A stretch of DNA of 64,000 nucleotides, taken from assembly GCF_023015985.1 (NCBI RefSeq), contig NZ_JALKAO010000003.1, positions 620,001-684,000 of the forward strand, in the 5' to 3' direction. The number at the start of each line of letters is the position of its first letter. The stretch's first letter is position 1. The translations under genes were made by a program, and so were the position numbers. The DNA is from Marivita sp. S6314 (GTDB lineage Bacteria > Pseudomonadota > Alphaproteobacteria > Rhodobacterales > Rhodobacteraceae). The notes below the pieces were generated by a model. The model saw nothing but the letters and a program-made list of their open reading frames with translations. It was not told the DNA's origin and ran no database searches. Positions 16,672 through 26,440 of this stretch are shown piece by piece.

Positions 16672-17288
16672 GACGGTGCCTCGGGCGTTTCTTCAGGGCC
16701 TTGGACGCCGTTGAAGTTCGACCCGTCGTTGACACCTTCAAAGATCACCTGCGATGCAAAGCGGGGGCGGGTGAAGGAATAGGTCTCGATATCGAAGGGG
16801 CCGATTCCGGCAACGTCGAAGGTTGGCGCATAGGCATCCCGAGTTTCCACAAGGATAAGCTGGTCAGCATCCGCCATCGCCGGCATGCGATCCGCATACA
16901 GGTTCAGGTTCGCATTCGTCAGAGCAGACCAGTCTCCACGGCTTTCCGACCAAATGACGTTATGCACGCTGCTGGTATCGTCATACTGGATCACCGTCAC
17001 GCGCAGGTCGACATCCGCACCGTTGGACTTTGTCAGATAGAACAAAAGGTTGCGGGCGTTCGAAATATACGCGTCGTCCAGCATCTCGGTTTCCCGAGAG
17101 ATGATGTCGCCGATTGTATAGTTCGCTTTGATGCTGATGCTTTGTTGGCGCATCACGTCAAAGTAAACCCACGATGCCGCGAAAATGACTGCCAGGGCAG
17201 GGAAGACAATGACCGCTTCAACGCTGGTGCTGCCTTCCGTGTTGCGCGCAAACCGGCGCAACGAGGTTTTCATCAGACGGGTAATCAT
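16668..17288 (-). CDS. TadE/TadF-like pseudopilin-related protein
   Basis: Protein of 206 residues with the TadE-type N-terminus: a short basic leader (MKTSLRRFARNTEGSTSVEAVIVFPAL read in two parts, RRFARNTEG and SVEAVIVFPAL) feeding one transmembrane helix, then a periplasmic domain. The glutamate in the SVEAV segment matches the conserved acidic residue of class IVb pseudopilins. Third gene of a three-gene operon, overlapping the previous gene by 4 bp (ATGA). Expected role: minor pseudopilin or assembly factor in a Tad-type system, but no tadA/B/C or flp genes lie in this window. Confidence 0.8.
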   Translation of the reverse strand: MITRLMKTSLRRFARNTEGSTSVEAVIVFPALAVIFAASWVYFDVMRQQSISIKANYTIGDIISRETEMLDDAYISNARNLLFYLTKSNGADVDLRVTVIQYDDTSSVHNVIWSESRGDWSALTNANLNLYADRMPAMADADQLILVETRDAYAPTFDVAGIGPFDIETYSFTRPRFASQVIFEGVNDGSNFNGVQGPEETPEAPS

Positions 17289-17827
17289 GTCGATGGCTCC
17301 TGTACAAAGGCCGAGAAGGAAACGATCTTCGTGAGACCTTCATCGTCGGTGTAGAACGATCCGGCGAGCATGCCCGTTGGCGCAATCGGGCGGTACTTGT
17401 AGCATGCACGCAGGTACATCAGCTCATTGTCCTGACCAGCTTCGAACTGGCGCAGCGGGTTCACGGCACGCGCGGTGTCCACGCAATCCGCGTTCGCGGG
17501 AGGACTGGACCATGCACGAAGATCGAGCGGGACCATTTCCAGTTGCAGGGTCTGTTCACAGTCCGCAAGAAGTGGCGCGCCTTCGCAGATGGCCGTCTTC
17601 AGAGCGCCGTGCGTCAGTTCTTCGCCAGTGCCCAGACGAACGGCCCGCACGGTTGAGTCGAGCGAACGCTCCAACTGTGTGTGTCGCATGGTCATGGCAC
17701 CCATCTCGATGGTCGCAATGATCAGGATGAGGAAGAGAGGGACCCAGAGGACAAACTCGATGGTGTGCACCGCGCCCTTCTCATCGCGCAGGAAGGCGCG
17801 CAATTTGGATTTCATAAAACGGGTCAT
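17285..17827 (-). CDS. TadE-like pseudopilin-related protein
   Basis: Protein of 180 residues. It has a basic leader (KSKLRAFLRDEKGA), then HTIEFVLWVPLFLILIIATIE forming the single membrane helix with the conserved glutamate, then a soluble domain with four cysteines (AICEGAPLLADCEQ, ADCVDTA, RACYKYR). The start overlaps the stop of the upstream vWA-domain gene by 4 bp and its own stop overlaps the next start by 4 bp, indicating tight translational coupling. A role as minor pseudopilin of a Tad-like apparatus is inferred from the family. Confidence 0.82.
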   Translation of the reverse strand: MTRFMKSKLRAFLRDEKGAVHTIEFVLWVPLFLILIIATIEMGAMTMRHTQLERSLDSTVRAVRLGTGEELTHGALKTAICEGAPLLADCEQTLQLEMVPLDLRAWSSPPANADCVDTARAVNPLRQFEAGQDNELMYLRACYKYRPIAPTGMLAGSFYTDDEGLTKIVSFSAFVQEPST

Positions 17828-19488
17828 TGGGTCAGCCTCAACTGGTTAATGGTACGCGCAATCTGTTGGAACGCATCGCTGATCTCGAGACCATCCACCG
17901 CAAAGTAGTGGGCGGGAGACGACGCACAGTCACGCATGGCATCTTGTCCACGGGTTGGCGCTTCGAAGCCAATGGCAAAGATCGTAATGTCCTGGTCACG
18001 GGCGGCTTGGCAGATTGTAGACAGCCGTGCGTCAGCAGAGTTGCCACCAACCGTCGCTTCGTAAGCATAGTAGACGTTGCGGTAGGTGTTGTAGCTGAAC
18101 CAGTTGTCCTCGTACGGCTTGCGGTAGAATTTCCGCGCATATCCGCGTGTACCCCAGCGTGCGAACACTTCGGCATTGGTCATCTGACGGGCGTTGCCGC
18201 CGCCATCCGGATTGCCACGATAGCGGGAACTCCAACCATCGTTGCGATAGCGCTCCCAGTACCAGACATCGTTGCTGCTGCCGCTCCAGTCGCGGACCTG
18301 CAGCGAGAAACGGTCGTTGCCGGGATTGTTGTCACCACGGTCGTCAATCCAGAGATCAGACATGCCGTATTTGAATTGATTTTTCAGGTCATACTGCGTG
18401 GTGTTCATGCCATCTGTCATGACCACGGCGATCTTGATCGCGTCTTCTGCAGTATAGGCTGCCGGACGCCCGGATGCTTCGCCGACGATCAAGCCGTCAG
18501 AAATCATGCTGCTGACGACTGGCCGTGCAGATGGATCAAGAAGCGCAACACCCCATTTCATGCCCAGATCGATCGCGGTGTTGCCACCAGCGCCAAGCGA
18601 GGCGATGTGTGTTGTCAGTGCTGTCTCGTCGGAACTGTGCACCATGATCGCACCATAATCGTCATCCGCACACCAGGACCGGTGGTTCGGTGTGTTGCTG
18701 GTGCTGGTCGACCATGGGTCAAAATGTGCGAGGCGTCCGATTTCCTGTGTCGGGTCCAACGTCGTGGTGTTGAATGCACCGCTCGGGAAAACGCCACAGT
18801 TCGAATAATCATGCGAATCTTCGAGGTCGTAGTAGCTCGCCACGGTTGAGCCGAGGTTCACAGTCGCGTTGTACGGTACGACGTTGATCGTGGTCAGACC
18901 GGAATCATCTTCCTTGATCACGGTTTCAACAAAGTCGGTCGCCGCGTTCCGCAGGTTTCCGATCTTGTTATTGCTGCCCATCGAACCCGAGATGTCGAGA
19001 ACCATGGAGATTTCGACATTCGCGATCCGCTCTTCCGCCGTCGCTTCGCCTTCGGTGTGAAGCACATCGACGCCGAGCATCTGCAGGAAGTTCGCACCAA
19101 CGTCGCGTTCCGCCTGGGCGTTCACGATGCGGTGGCTGAGCCCCTGATCCACGGTGACGCTTGATAGCGCGTCTTCCATGTTCATGGCGGCAAAATACTC
19201 GTGGACGACCAGCTCGGGATCCAGTTCCTGATCCAGGTTGGCCGCAGCAAGCACCGCGCGATCCAGGGTGTTTTGAAGCTTGGTACGTTGCACCTCGGAA
19301 TAGATCATGTCGATCCCGACGCCGCCAAATACCAGCATTACCATCGACCCGCTTAATGCGAGGATCGACATATTGCCATCGGTTTCCCGGGTGAAGCGGC
19401 TCAAAGTTCCGGCCACTGACGACCGCAACGCAGATTTCTTCCGTTTCCCGACCGGCAGCCTTGGCAGAAGGTTGCTTAATCCGATCAT
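17824..19488 (-). CDS. TadG-like protein with von Willebrand factor A domain
   Basis: Protein of 554 residues. Residues about 41-60 form a TadG/TadE-type N-terminal membrane helix after a basic segment ending RETDGNMS. A vWA domain begins near residue 160, with the MIDAS motif DISGSMG (D165) and a second metal-site aspartate in VVMTDGMN; a long asparagine/tryptophan/tyrosine-rich insertion lies before the final helix (FAIGFEAP). TadG proteins anchor or tether Tad pili in the periplasm, and the vWA fold binds a divalent metal and a protein ligand. First gene of the three-gene operon. Confidence 0.88.
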   Translation of the reverse strand: MIGLSNLLPRLPVGKRKKSALRSSVAGTLSRFTRETDGNMSILALSGSMVMLVFGGVGIDMIYSEVQRTKLQNTLDRAVLAAANLDQELDPELVVHEYFAAMNMEDALSSVTVDQGLSHRIVNAQAERDVGANFLQMLGVDVLHTEGEATAEERIANVEISMVLDISGSMGSNNKIGNLRNAATDFVETVIKEDDSGLTTINVVPYNATVNLGSTVASYYDLEDSHDYSNCGVFPSGAFNTTTLDPTQEIGRLAHFDPWSTSTSNTPNHRSWCADDDYGAIMVHSSDETALTTHIASLGAGGNTAIDLGMKWGVALLDPSARPVVSSMISDGLIVGEASGRPAAYTAEDAIKIAVVMTDGMNTTQYDLKNQFKYGMSDLWIDDRGDNNPGNDRFSLQVRDWSGSSNDVWYWERYRNDGWSSRYRGNPDGGGNARQMTNAEVFARWGTRGYARKFYRKPYEDNWFSYNTYRNVYYAYEATVGGNSADARLSTICQAARDQDITIFAIGFEAPTRGQDAMRDCASSPAHYFAVDGLEISDAFQQIARTINQLRLTQ

Positions 19489-19786
19489 TAGTTACCTCTT
19501 TCCCGCCCCTTCAGGACGGACTTACACCCCACTTAACTATTGGGAGAAGTGAAGGCAGAAGGCGGCAAGATTGCGGCGTCAAATGTGGAATAAATGTGGA
19601 GTGTATTGAAATCGCAGAATAATTCCGGTGTTCTGACCTGTATTGAAGCCTGTTTCGCAACAATACGCTTTAAAACTGGGAAATACGGGTCGTCGGGGCG
19701 CAATCAAAAAGCATGCAAAGTTAACCAAGCTGTCATAGGCTGCACGATAATGACAGGCGAACGCTTGCACGATCCGGGAGGGACCT
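19489..19786. other. Intergenic region between TadG-like and dehydrogenase genes
   Basis: This gap of 298 bp separates two divergent transcription units, so it must hold both promoters. It is AT-richer than its surroundings. Visible features are a short direct repeat (AATGTGGAATAAATGTGGAG), a GTTAAC near 19717 and GGGAGGGA as the ribosome site for the gene at 19787. No RNA gene or ORF is supported. Confidence 0.5.
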
Positions 19787-21223
19787 ATGAACGGCATACC
19801 AGCGAACGAACCCACATTTCGAGAATCCGTCGACCTCATGTTCAATCGCGCCGTTGCGCTGATGGACCTGCCGCCCGGCCTTGAAGAAAAAATTCGCGTC
19901 TGCAACGCAACCTATACTGTCCGCTTCGGTGTGCGGCTGCGCGGGCAGATCAAAACCTTCACCGGATACCGGTCTGTGCATTCCGAACATATGGAGCCGG
20001 TCAAGGGCGGCATCCGGTTTGCGCCATCCGTACACCAGGACGAGGTTGAGGCGCTTGCCGCCCTGATGACGTATAAATGCGCCTTGGTCGAAGCCCCGTT
20101 CGGCGGCTCCAAAGGTGGGCTTTGCATCGACCCTCGTGAATATGATGATCACGAAATGGAACTGATCACCCGCCGCTTTGCCTACGAACTTGCCAAGCGC
20201 GACATGATTCATCCCGCGCAGAACGTACCCGCCCCGGACATGGGCACGGGGGAACGTGAAATGGCGTGGATCGCGGATCAATACGCGCGAATGAACACCA
20301 CGGACATCAACGCACGGGCCTGTGTAACAGGCAAACCGCTGAACAATGGCGGCATCTCGGGGCGGGTCGAAGCAACCGGGCGCGGGGTTCAATACGCCTT
20401 GCGCGAATTTTTCCGCAATCCCGAAGACATCAAGGCGGCTGGCCTGTCGGGCAAGCTCGACGGCAAGCGCGTAGTGGTGCAGGGCCTTGGCAACGTGGGC
20501 TATCACGCCGCGAAATTCCTGCGGGACGAGGATGGCTGCAAGATCATCGGCATCATCGAACATGACGGCGCCCTGTTCAACGAGAGTGGGCTGAGTGTTG
20601 ATGCCGTGCGTGAATGGATCGTCAAACACGGCGGTGTCAGCGGGTTCCCGGATGCAGCACACACCGCCGAAGGTGCGACCGTGCTGGAATGCGACTGCGA
20701 TATCCTGATCCCGGCCGCGCTGGAGGGCGTGATCAATCTTGGCAATGCCAAGCGGATTCAAGCCCCCCTGATCATCGAGGCCGCAAATGGCCCGATCACG
20801 GCCGGGGCGGACGATGTTCTGCGCGCAAAGGGTACGGTGATCATCCCCGACATGTACGCCAATGCGGGGGGTGTGACGGTGTCCTATTTCGAATGGGTCA
20901 AGAATCTCAGCCATATCCGCTTTGGCCGCATGCAGCGCCGCCAGGAAGAGGCGCGGCACGAATTGATTGTCAGTGAACTGGAACGGTTAAGCGACCATCT
21001 GGGTGATAAATGGTCGATGACGCCGGATTTCAAATCCAAGTATCTGCGCGGTGCCGACGAATTGGAACTGGTGCGCTCTGGTCTCGATGACACAATGCGG
21101 ATTGCCTACCAGGCCATGCGCGAAGTGTGGCACGGCCGCGAGGACGTGACTGATCTGCGGACCGCCGCTTATCTTGTCTCGATTGAAAAAGTCGCGGCAA
21201 GCTACCGCGCCAAGGGTCTCTGA
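19787..21223 (+). CDS. Glu/Leu/Phe/Val family dehydrogenase (probable glutamate dehydrogenase)
   Basis: Oxidative deaminase of 478 residues. The catalytic region reads VKGGIRFAPSVHQDEVEAL, then MTYKCALVEAPFGGSKGG with the active-site lysine of the family. The C-terminal Rossmann domain has VVVQGLGNVGYHAAKFL, indicating NAD(P) binding. Length and the MTYKCAL context fit the glutamate dehydrogenases of roseobacters. It interconverts glutamate with 2-oxoglutarate and ammonium in the cytoplasm; leucine specificity cannot be excluded. It appears monocistronic, divergent from the TadG-like operon. Confidence 0.9.
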   Translation: MNGIPANEPTFRESVDLMFNRAVALMDLPPGLEEKIRVCNATYTVRFGVRLRGQIKTFTGYRSVHSEHMEPVKGGIRFAPSVHQDEVEALAALMTYKCALVEAPFGGSKGGLCIDPREYDDHEMELITRRFAYELAKRDMIHPAQNVPAPDMGTGEREMAWIADQYARMNTTDINARACVTGKPLNNGGISGRVEATGRGVQYALREFFRNPEDIKAAGLSGKLDGKRVVVQGLGNVGYHAAKFLRDEDGCKIIGIIEHDGALFNESGLSVDAVREWIVKHGGVSGFPDAAHTAEGATVLECDCDILIPAALEGVINLGNAKRIQAPLIIEAANGPITAGADDVLRAKGTVIIPDMYANAGGVTVSYFEWVKNLSHIRFGRMQRRQEEARHELIVSELERLSDHLGDKWSMTPDFKSKYLRGADELELVRSGLDDTMRIAYQAMREVWHGREDVTDLRTAAYLVSIEKVAASYRAKGL

Positions 21224-21294
21224 TTGGTGACAACCGGTTTGGGCTGCGGTAAAACGGGACGACCTATCGCAGCCAACCGGACCGAGACCCTGCC

Positions 21295-21603
21295 ATGATC
21301 CGCCTTACGTTTGCCGCTGCCGCGGTCACACTGTCGCTCTCCTTACCGTCCTTCGCCCAGGACCCTGGCAAAGTGGCCGAATGCCGCAAGCAGGGGCAGA
21401 TCGCGACGAATATCATGTCCGAACGCAAGAACGGCGCGAACTCGCGTCGGGCAGAGCGACGGGTCGTCCGCGCCTTGCCCGATGACGCCAAGAACTACGA
21501 AGTTGCCGTACCGGCGTTGGTCGAGTGGATTTACAGCCTGCCCGAAGACCAAATGACACCAGAGGTCAGCAACGCGCTCTATCAGGCCTGCCTCGCTCAA
21601 TAG
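21295..21603 (+). CDS. Small predicted exported protein
   Basis: Protein of 102 residues with a signal peptide (MIRLTFAAAAVTLSLSLPSFAQ). The mature part is highly charged, with one cysteine pair (ECRKQGQ near the start and ACLAQ at the end) and an arginine-rich centre (ERKNGANSRRAERRVV). It lies between the dehydrogenase and dnaG genes, 75 bp before the latter. Function unknown; likely periplasmic. Confidence 0.65.
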   Translation: MIRLTFAAAAVTLSLSLPSFAQDPGKVAECRKQGQIATNIMSERKNGANSRRAERRVVRALPDDAKNYEVAVPALVEWIYSLPEDQMTPEVSNALYQACLAQ

Positions 21604-21678
21604 TCGATCTGCCGTTTCGCAAGCACACAGAGCCGACGCGCACTGGACTCTCGACCTCGCAAACCCGATATTCTTGGG

Positions 21679-23625
21679 ATGAGCCTTCCACCCGGATTTC
21701 TAGATGAATTGCGCACGCGCACCAGCCTGACACAGGTGGTTGGTCGCAAAGTCCTGTGGGACACGCGCAAATCAAATCAGGCCAAGGGTGATATGTGGGC
21801 TCCGTGCCCGTTCCATCAGGAAAAGACGGCCAGTTTTCACGTCGACGACCGCAAAGGCTATTACTATTGTTTTGGCTGTCACGCCAAAGGCGACGCGATC
21901 TCCTTTGTTCGGGAAACGGAAAATGTCGCCTTCATGGAAGCGATTGAAATTCTGGCGGGTGAGGCTGGCATGCCCATGCCAGCAAAGGACCCGCGCGCGC
22001 AGGAAAAAACCGATCACCGCGCCAAGCTGATCGAGGTGATGGAACACGCGGTCCGTTATTTCCGCATGCAACTGCGCAGCGGTGCCGGGTCTGCCGCACG
22101 CGATTACCTGCAACGTCGGGGGCTGGACGAGGCCACCCAAGACAGGTTTGGCATCGGCTTCGCGCCTGCAGGCTGGCAAAACCTTTGGGATCACCTGACA
22201 GGGCAGGGCGTTTCCGCCGACCACATCATCGAGGCCGGGCTGGCCAAGCCGTCGCAGAAGGGCGGCAAGCCCTATGACACGTTCCGCAATCGCATCATGT
22301 TCCCGATCAACGATGCGCGGGGGCGTCCAATTGCCCTTGGCGGACGGGCGATGGATCCGGATGACAACGCCAAGTACCTGAACAGTCCCGAGACACCGCT
22401 TTTTGACAAAAGCCGCACACTTTATAATCAGGGCCCCGCGCGCGAGGCAGCAGGCAAGGGCCAGCCGCTGATCGTGGCCGAGGGGTATATGGACGTGATC
22501 GCGCTTGCCACTGGCGGGTTCGATGCGTCTGTCGCGCCACTTGGCACGGCGGTCACGGACACCCAATTGCAGATGCTCTGGCGGATCACCGATGAACCGA
22601 TCATGGCGCTGGATGGCGACAAGGCCGGGTTGCAGGCGGCGTACCGGGTGATTGATACGGCACTTCCACTGCTTGAGGCGGGCAAGTCCCTGCGTTTTGT
22701 TCTTTTGCCCGAAGGCAAAGATCCGGATGATCTGATCCGGTCTGACGGGCGCGAGGCCATGAAGACGTTGATCGAGGCGGCCCAGCCGATGGTGCAGCTT
22801 CTTTGGCGGCGCGAAACCGAAGGCCGCGTGTTTGACAGCCCGGAACGCAAAGCGGCGTTGGACAAGACGCTGCGCGAACGGATCCGCACCATTCAGGATC
22901 CTTCCTTGCGAAGCCATTACGGTGAAGAGATCAAACGCCTGCGCTGGGATTTGTTTCGCGGACGTGGCCCGTCAAACGATAGCCCGTATCGTCGTGCCCA
23001 GAACCGGTTCCCGCAAGCCCCGGCCGAGGGCACCCGGTCGTCACTTCTCGTGTCCGGAGGAGAGGACGTGGAAAACCGCTTGCGCGAAGCGGTGATCCTT
23101 GCGGCCCTGATCACGACGCCGGACCTGATTGGCGAATTTGAGAGCCAGCTTGAGATGATGCCGTGCATTGATCCGGATCACGCGGTTCTCAGATCGTGTC
23201 TTTTGCAACACGCCGACCACCCGGCAGATGCGATCCCTGCGGCCGCGAACGCGGCTTTGGGCGGGGATGCCCTTGAAAAACTGTGCCGGTCTCGCCATGT
23301 CGCCATAACGCCCTGCGTGCGCAACCCCGGAGACCGCGAGCTTGCGCGCCTGACGATTGCCGAAGAACTTGCCAAACTAGAGGCCCAATCCGGGCTGTAC
23401 GCAGAAATTGCCGAAGCCTCAGAGGATTTGAACGGTCCGGCAGATGAAACAGTAACGTGGCGGTTAAGCCAGGCCGCCAAAGCCCGCCAATCCGCGCAAC
23501 GCGCGCAGGCCGAGGACAAGACAGAATACGATACAGGTCCCAACGGGGCCGCAATCAGCCGGGAAGAACGCAGCGCCTTTGCTGCATTGATGGAAACCAT
23601 TCGTTTCGACAAACCACGAAGCTAG
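21679..23625 (+). CDS. dnaG: DNA primase DnaG
   Basis: Primase of 648 residues that lays RNA primers at the replication fork. The N-terminal CHC2 zinc finger has ligands C43, H46, C64 and C67 (CPFHQEKTASFHV; YYYCFGCHAKGD). The catalytic Toprim domain shows LIVAEGYMDVIAL and ALDGDKAG, holding the metal-binding acidic residues. The C-terminal region after about residue 440 is the helicase-interaction part and is less conserved. It precedes rpoD, the common dnaG-rpoD arrangement; the rpsU gene of the enterobacterial operon is absent here. Confidence 0.97.
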   Translation: MSLPPGFLDELRTRTSLTQVVGRKVLWDTRKSNQAKGDMWAPCPFHQEKTASFHVDDRKGYYYCFGCHAKGDAISFVRETENVAFMEAIEILAGEAGMPMPAKDPRAQEKTDHRAKLIEVMEHAVRYFRMQLRSGAGSAARDYLQRRGLDEATQDRFGIGFAPAGWQNLWDHLTGQGVSADHIIEAGLAKPSQKGGKPYDTFRNRIMFPINDARGRPIALGGRAMDPDDNAKYLNSPETPLFDKSRTLYNQGPAREAAGKGQPLIVAEGYMDVIALATGGFDASVAPLGTAVTDTQLQMLWRITDEPIMALDGDKAGLQAAYRVIDTALPLLEAGKSLRFVLLPEGKDPDDLIRSDGREAMKTLIEAAQPMVQLLWRRETEGRVFDSPERKAALDKTLRERIRTIQDPSLRSHYGEEIKRLRWDLFRGRGPSNDSPYRRAQNRFPQAPAEGTRSSLLVSGGEDVENRLREAVILAALITTPDLIGEFESQLEMMPCIDPDHAVLRSCLLQHADHPADAIPAAANAALGGDALEKLCRSRHVAITPCVRNPGDRELARLTIAEELAKLEAQSGLYAEIAEASEDLNGPADETVTWRLSQAAKARQSAQRAQAEDKTEYDTGPNGAAISREERSAFAALMETIRFDKPRS

Positions 23626-23737
23626 CATCGTTTTGCTAAGGAACGCGTAAACGAATAAAGGTAAACGGGTGTGCGAATCGCTATTTCGCGCTAATGATTC
23701 GGGTCAATCGAATCGCCCCGCCTCGACAGGAGCATCC

Positions 23738-25723
23738 ATGGCCGCCAAAGATAACGACGACGCCAAGACCGAAGACCGCGAGGAAGATGTCAGCCTCGAC
23801 ATGAGCCAAGCCGCCGTTAAGAAGATGATCGCCGATGCGCGAGAACGTGGCTACATCACATACGATCAGCTGAACGAGGTGCTGCCTCCGGATCAGGTCA
23901 GTTCTGACCAGATCGAAGACGTGATGTCGATGCTCTCGGAAATGGGGATCCAGGTTACCGAGGAAGACGAGGAAGCCGACGAGGACGACAAGGGCACCAC
24001 CGACCTTGTTCAAACCGCGAAACCCGGCGAAGTCACTCTGGCCTCCGGCACGGCAGAAAAGCTGGATCGGACAGACGATCCGGTGCGGATGTACCTGCGC
24101 GAAATGGGCAGCGTGGAACTGCTGTCCCGCGAAGGCGAGATCGCGATTGCGAAACGCATCGAGGCTGGCCGCAACACGATGATCGCCGGGCTGTGCGAAA
24201 GCCCGCTGACGTTTCAGGCGATCACCATCTGGCGCGAGGAACTTCTGAGCGAAGACATCCTGCTGCGCGACGTGATTGATCTTGAGACGACGTTCGGCAA
24301 CCAGATGGGCGAAGATGAAGAGGTCGAAGCGCCGGTTGTCGCCGGTGCCGAAGCGCCCGCGTCAGAGCAGAAGAGCGAAGACAAGCAAGAGTTGGACGCC
24401 GATGGCAACCCGATTGCCACAGATGATGACGATGACGATGACGAACAGGCGAACATGTCGCTTGCGGCGATGGAAACCGCGCTGAAACCGCGGGTTCTGG
24501 AAACGCTGGACCGCATCGCTCAGGACTACGAAGAACTGTCCAGCATGCAGGACAACCGCATCTCGGCAACGCTGAACGAAGATGGGTCGTTCAGTCAGGG
24601 GGATGAGGACCGCTATCAGAAACTGCGCTCGGAAATTGTGGAACTGGTGAACGAACTGCACCTGCACAATAACCGGATCGAGGCGTTGATCGACCAGCTG
24701 TACGGCATCAACAAACGCATCATGTCGATTGACAGCGCGATGGTGAAGCTGGCCGATCAGGCCCGCATCAACCGACGTGAGTTTATTGACGCGTATCGTG
24801 GGCGCGAACTGGACCCGAACTGGCTGGACGAGATGGGCGAAAAGTCCGGTCGCGGCTGGCAGATGTTCATCGAACGCTCGCTGCCCAAGGCCGAAGAACT
24901 GCGCGCCGACATGGCGCAAGTGGGTCAGTATGTAGGCCTCGACATCTCTGAATTCCGTCGCATCGTGGCGCAGGTTCAGAAAGGTGAGAAAGAGGCGAGG
25001 CAGGCCAAGAAAGAAATGGTCGAAGCCAACCTGCGTTTGGTCATCTCGATTGCCAAGAAGTACACGAACCGCGGCCTGCAGTTCCTTGACCTTATCCAGG
25101 AAGGCAATATCGGCCTGATGAAGGCGGTTGATAAGTTCGAATATCGCCGTGGCTACAAGTTCAGCACCTATGCGACTTGGTGGATCCGTCAGGCGATCAC
25201 CCGGTCCATCGCGGATCAGGCACGTACCATCCGTATTCCGGTGCACATGATCGAAACGATCAACAAACTGGTCCGCACCGGACGCCAGATGCTGCACGAG
25301 ATCGGCCGCGAACCGACACCCGAGGAATTGGCAGAAAAGCTGCAAATGCCTTTGGAGAAGGTGCGCAAGGTGATGAAGATCGCCAAGGAGCCGATCAGCC
25401 TCGAAACGCCGATTGGCGACGAGGAAGACAGCCAGCTTGGGGATTTCATCGAGGACAAGAATGCTGTGCTGCCTTTGGACAGCGCCATTCAAGAAAACCT
25501 CAAGGAAACCACGACGCGGGTTCTGTCATCGCTCACACCACGCGAAGAACGTGTCCTGCGGATGCGCTTTGGCATCGGGATGAACACCGACCACACGCTT
25601 GAAGAGGTTGGCCAGCAGTTCAGCGTGACGCGCGAACGTATTCGCCAGATCGAAGCGAAAGCGTTGCGGAAACTGAAACACCCAAGCCGCTCACGCAAGC
25701 TGCGCAGCTTCCTGGATCAATAA
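23738..25723 (+). CDS. rpoD: RNA polymerase primary sigma factor RpoD (sigma-70)
   Basis: Housekeeping sigma factor of 661 residues. Region 1.1 begins the protein ([19 protein letters not shown]) and region 1.2 follows ([16 protein letters not shown]). An acidic non-conserved region spans about residues 195-260, including a run of aspartates. Regions 2-3 include [17 protein letters not shown] (the -10 recognition region) and region 4.2 includes the [20 protein letters not shown]. The ATG at 23738 has AGGAG upstream; the longer frame from 23669 is not conserved. The following gene starts within its stop codon. Confidence 0.97.
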   Translation: MAAKDNDDAKTEDREEDVSLDMSQAAVKKMIADARERGYITYDQLNEVLPPDQVSSDQIEDVMSMLSEMGIQVTEEDEEADEDDKGTTDLVQTAKPGEVTLASGTAEKLDRTDDPVRMYLREMGSVELLSREGEIAIAKRIEAGRNTMIAGLCESPLTFQAITIWREELLSEDILLRDVIDLETTFGNQMGEDEEVEAPVVAGAEAPASEQKSEDKQELDADGNPIATDDDDDDDEQANMSLAAMETALKPRVLETLDRIAQDYEELSSMQDNRISATLNEDGSFSQGDEDRYQKLRSEIVELVNELHLHNNRIEALIDQLYGINKRIMSIDSAMVKLADQARINRREFIDAYRGRELDPNWLDEMGEKSGRGWQMFIERSLPKAEELRADMAQVGQYVGLDISEFRRIVAQVQKGEKEARQAKKEMVEANLRLVISIAKKYTNRGLQFLDLIQEGNIGLMKAVDKFEYRRGYKFSTYATWWIRQAITRSIADQARTIRIPVHMIETINKLVRTGRQMLHEIGREPTPEELAEKLQMPLEKVRKVMKIAKEPISLETPIGDEEDSQLGDFIEDKNAVLPLDSAIQENLKETTTRVLSSLTPREERVLRMRFGIGMNTDHTLEEVGQQFSVTRERIRQIEAKALRKLKHPSRSRKLRSFLDQ

Positions 25724-25998
25724 TGTCGTTTCTCAAAAAACTCTTTGGCGGGGGTGGCGGGTCCACCCCCTCGACGCCCGCCGAGGTGCATGACGGGTTC
25801 ACCATTTTTGCCGAACCGCTGAAAGACGGTGGCACATGGCGGATTGCCGCGCGGATCGAAAAAGAGATCGACGGCGAGGTCAAAACCCATCAGATGACGC
25901 GCGCCGATACTCTGCAAAGCCATGAAGAAGCGGTGAAAGCAACTTTGGCGAAGGCTAAGATGCTGATTGATCAGCAGGGCGAGACGATTTTCCGCTAA
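25723..25998 (+). CDS. HlyU family protein
   Basis: Protein of 91 residues beginning [13 protein letters not shown], with the HlyU core (GFTIFAEPLKDGGTWRIAARIEK, then HQMTRADTLQSHEEAV). The family is named for a Vibrio haemolysin regulator, but alphaproteobacterial members are small proteins of unclear role without a proven DNA-binding function. Its ATG shares one base with the rpoD stop (TAATG), so it should be translated by coupling to rpoD. Confidence 0.85.
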   Translation: MSFLKKLFGGGGGSTPSTPAEVHDGFTIFAEPLKDGGTWRIAARIEKEIDGEVKTHQMTRADTLQSHEEAVKATLAKAKMLIDQQGETIFR

Positions 25999-26119
25999 GC
26001 GCACCGCGCTGTCATCTTCACGAAAATCTCACACCACAACACCGCACATCACCCCTGCGCGTTTGCGCCTTTCATCACGCGTGTTCGTCCCCATCTTTTG
26101 GGCATGAAAGGACACCGTC

Positions 26120-26299
26120 ATGAAACAGGCTCTCTTAGCTCTTGCTCTCCTGGCCCCAACTCTGGTGGCCGCTTACCCGAACCCCAACGTCACCGCATCC
26201 ATCAGCGCGGGTGACCTTGTGGATACGATCTGGACGCAACCCATTCCTGCGCCATTGATCCTGGCGGACAGCTCTCTCTTGCCGCCGAAGTCCCAATAA
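26120..26299 (+). CDS. Small exported peptide, 59 residues
   Basis: Short gene starting at ATG 26120 with AAAGGA upstream. The first 18 residues form a signal peptide (MKQALLALALLAPTLVAAYP, cleavage likely after VAA). The mature peptide of about 40 residues is neutral to acidic, without cysteines, and rich in proline near its end (IPAPLILADSSLLPPKSQ). A strong hairpin follows 13 bp after the stop, which supports an independent transcript. Function unknown; it is too short for many automatic gene callers. Confidence 0.6.
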   Translation: MKQALLALALLAPTLVAAYPNPNVTASISAGDLVDTIWTQPIPAPLILADSSLLPPKSQ

Positions 26300-26312
26300 G
26301 ACCACTCACGAA

Positions 26313-26343
26313 GCCGCCCTGTGTCACCGATCAACAGGGCGGC
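26313..26343 (+). terminator. Hairpin after the small exported peptide gene
   Basis: A perfect 10-bp stem, GCCGCCCTGT / ACAGGGCGGC, with an 11-base loop. It begins 13 bp after the TAA at 26297-26299. The downstream sequence (GCGTCCTCTT) is only weakly U-rich, so termination strength is uncertain. Confidence 0.55.
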
Positions 26344-26440
26344 GCGTCCTCTTCAGGGCGCATTCCGCTGCTGTTCCGGTTCGTTCCATGGGCTGGTAAG
26401 ACATGCATGATCCGGTCCCAGTCACAAAGAGCACGGCATC

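Noticed and set aside
19489-19786. GTTAAC and CTTAAC half-sites as a CtrA binding site
   Set aside because: The full TTAA-N7-TTAA spacing is not present.
19733-20959. 408-residue minus-strand open frame
   Set aside because: Antisense to the dehydrogenase gene, with no domain of its own.
24362-25492. 376-residue minus-strand open frame
   Set aside because: Antisense to the conserved regions of rpoD.
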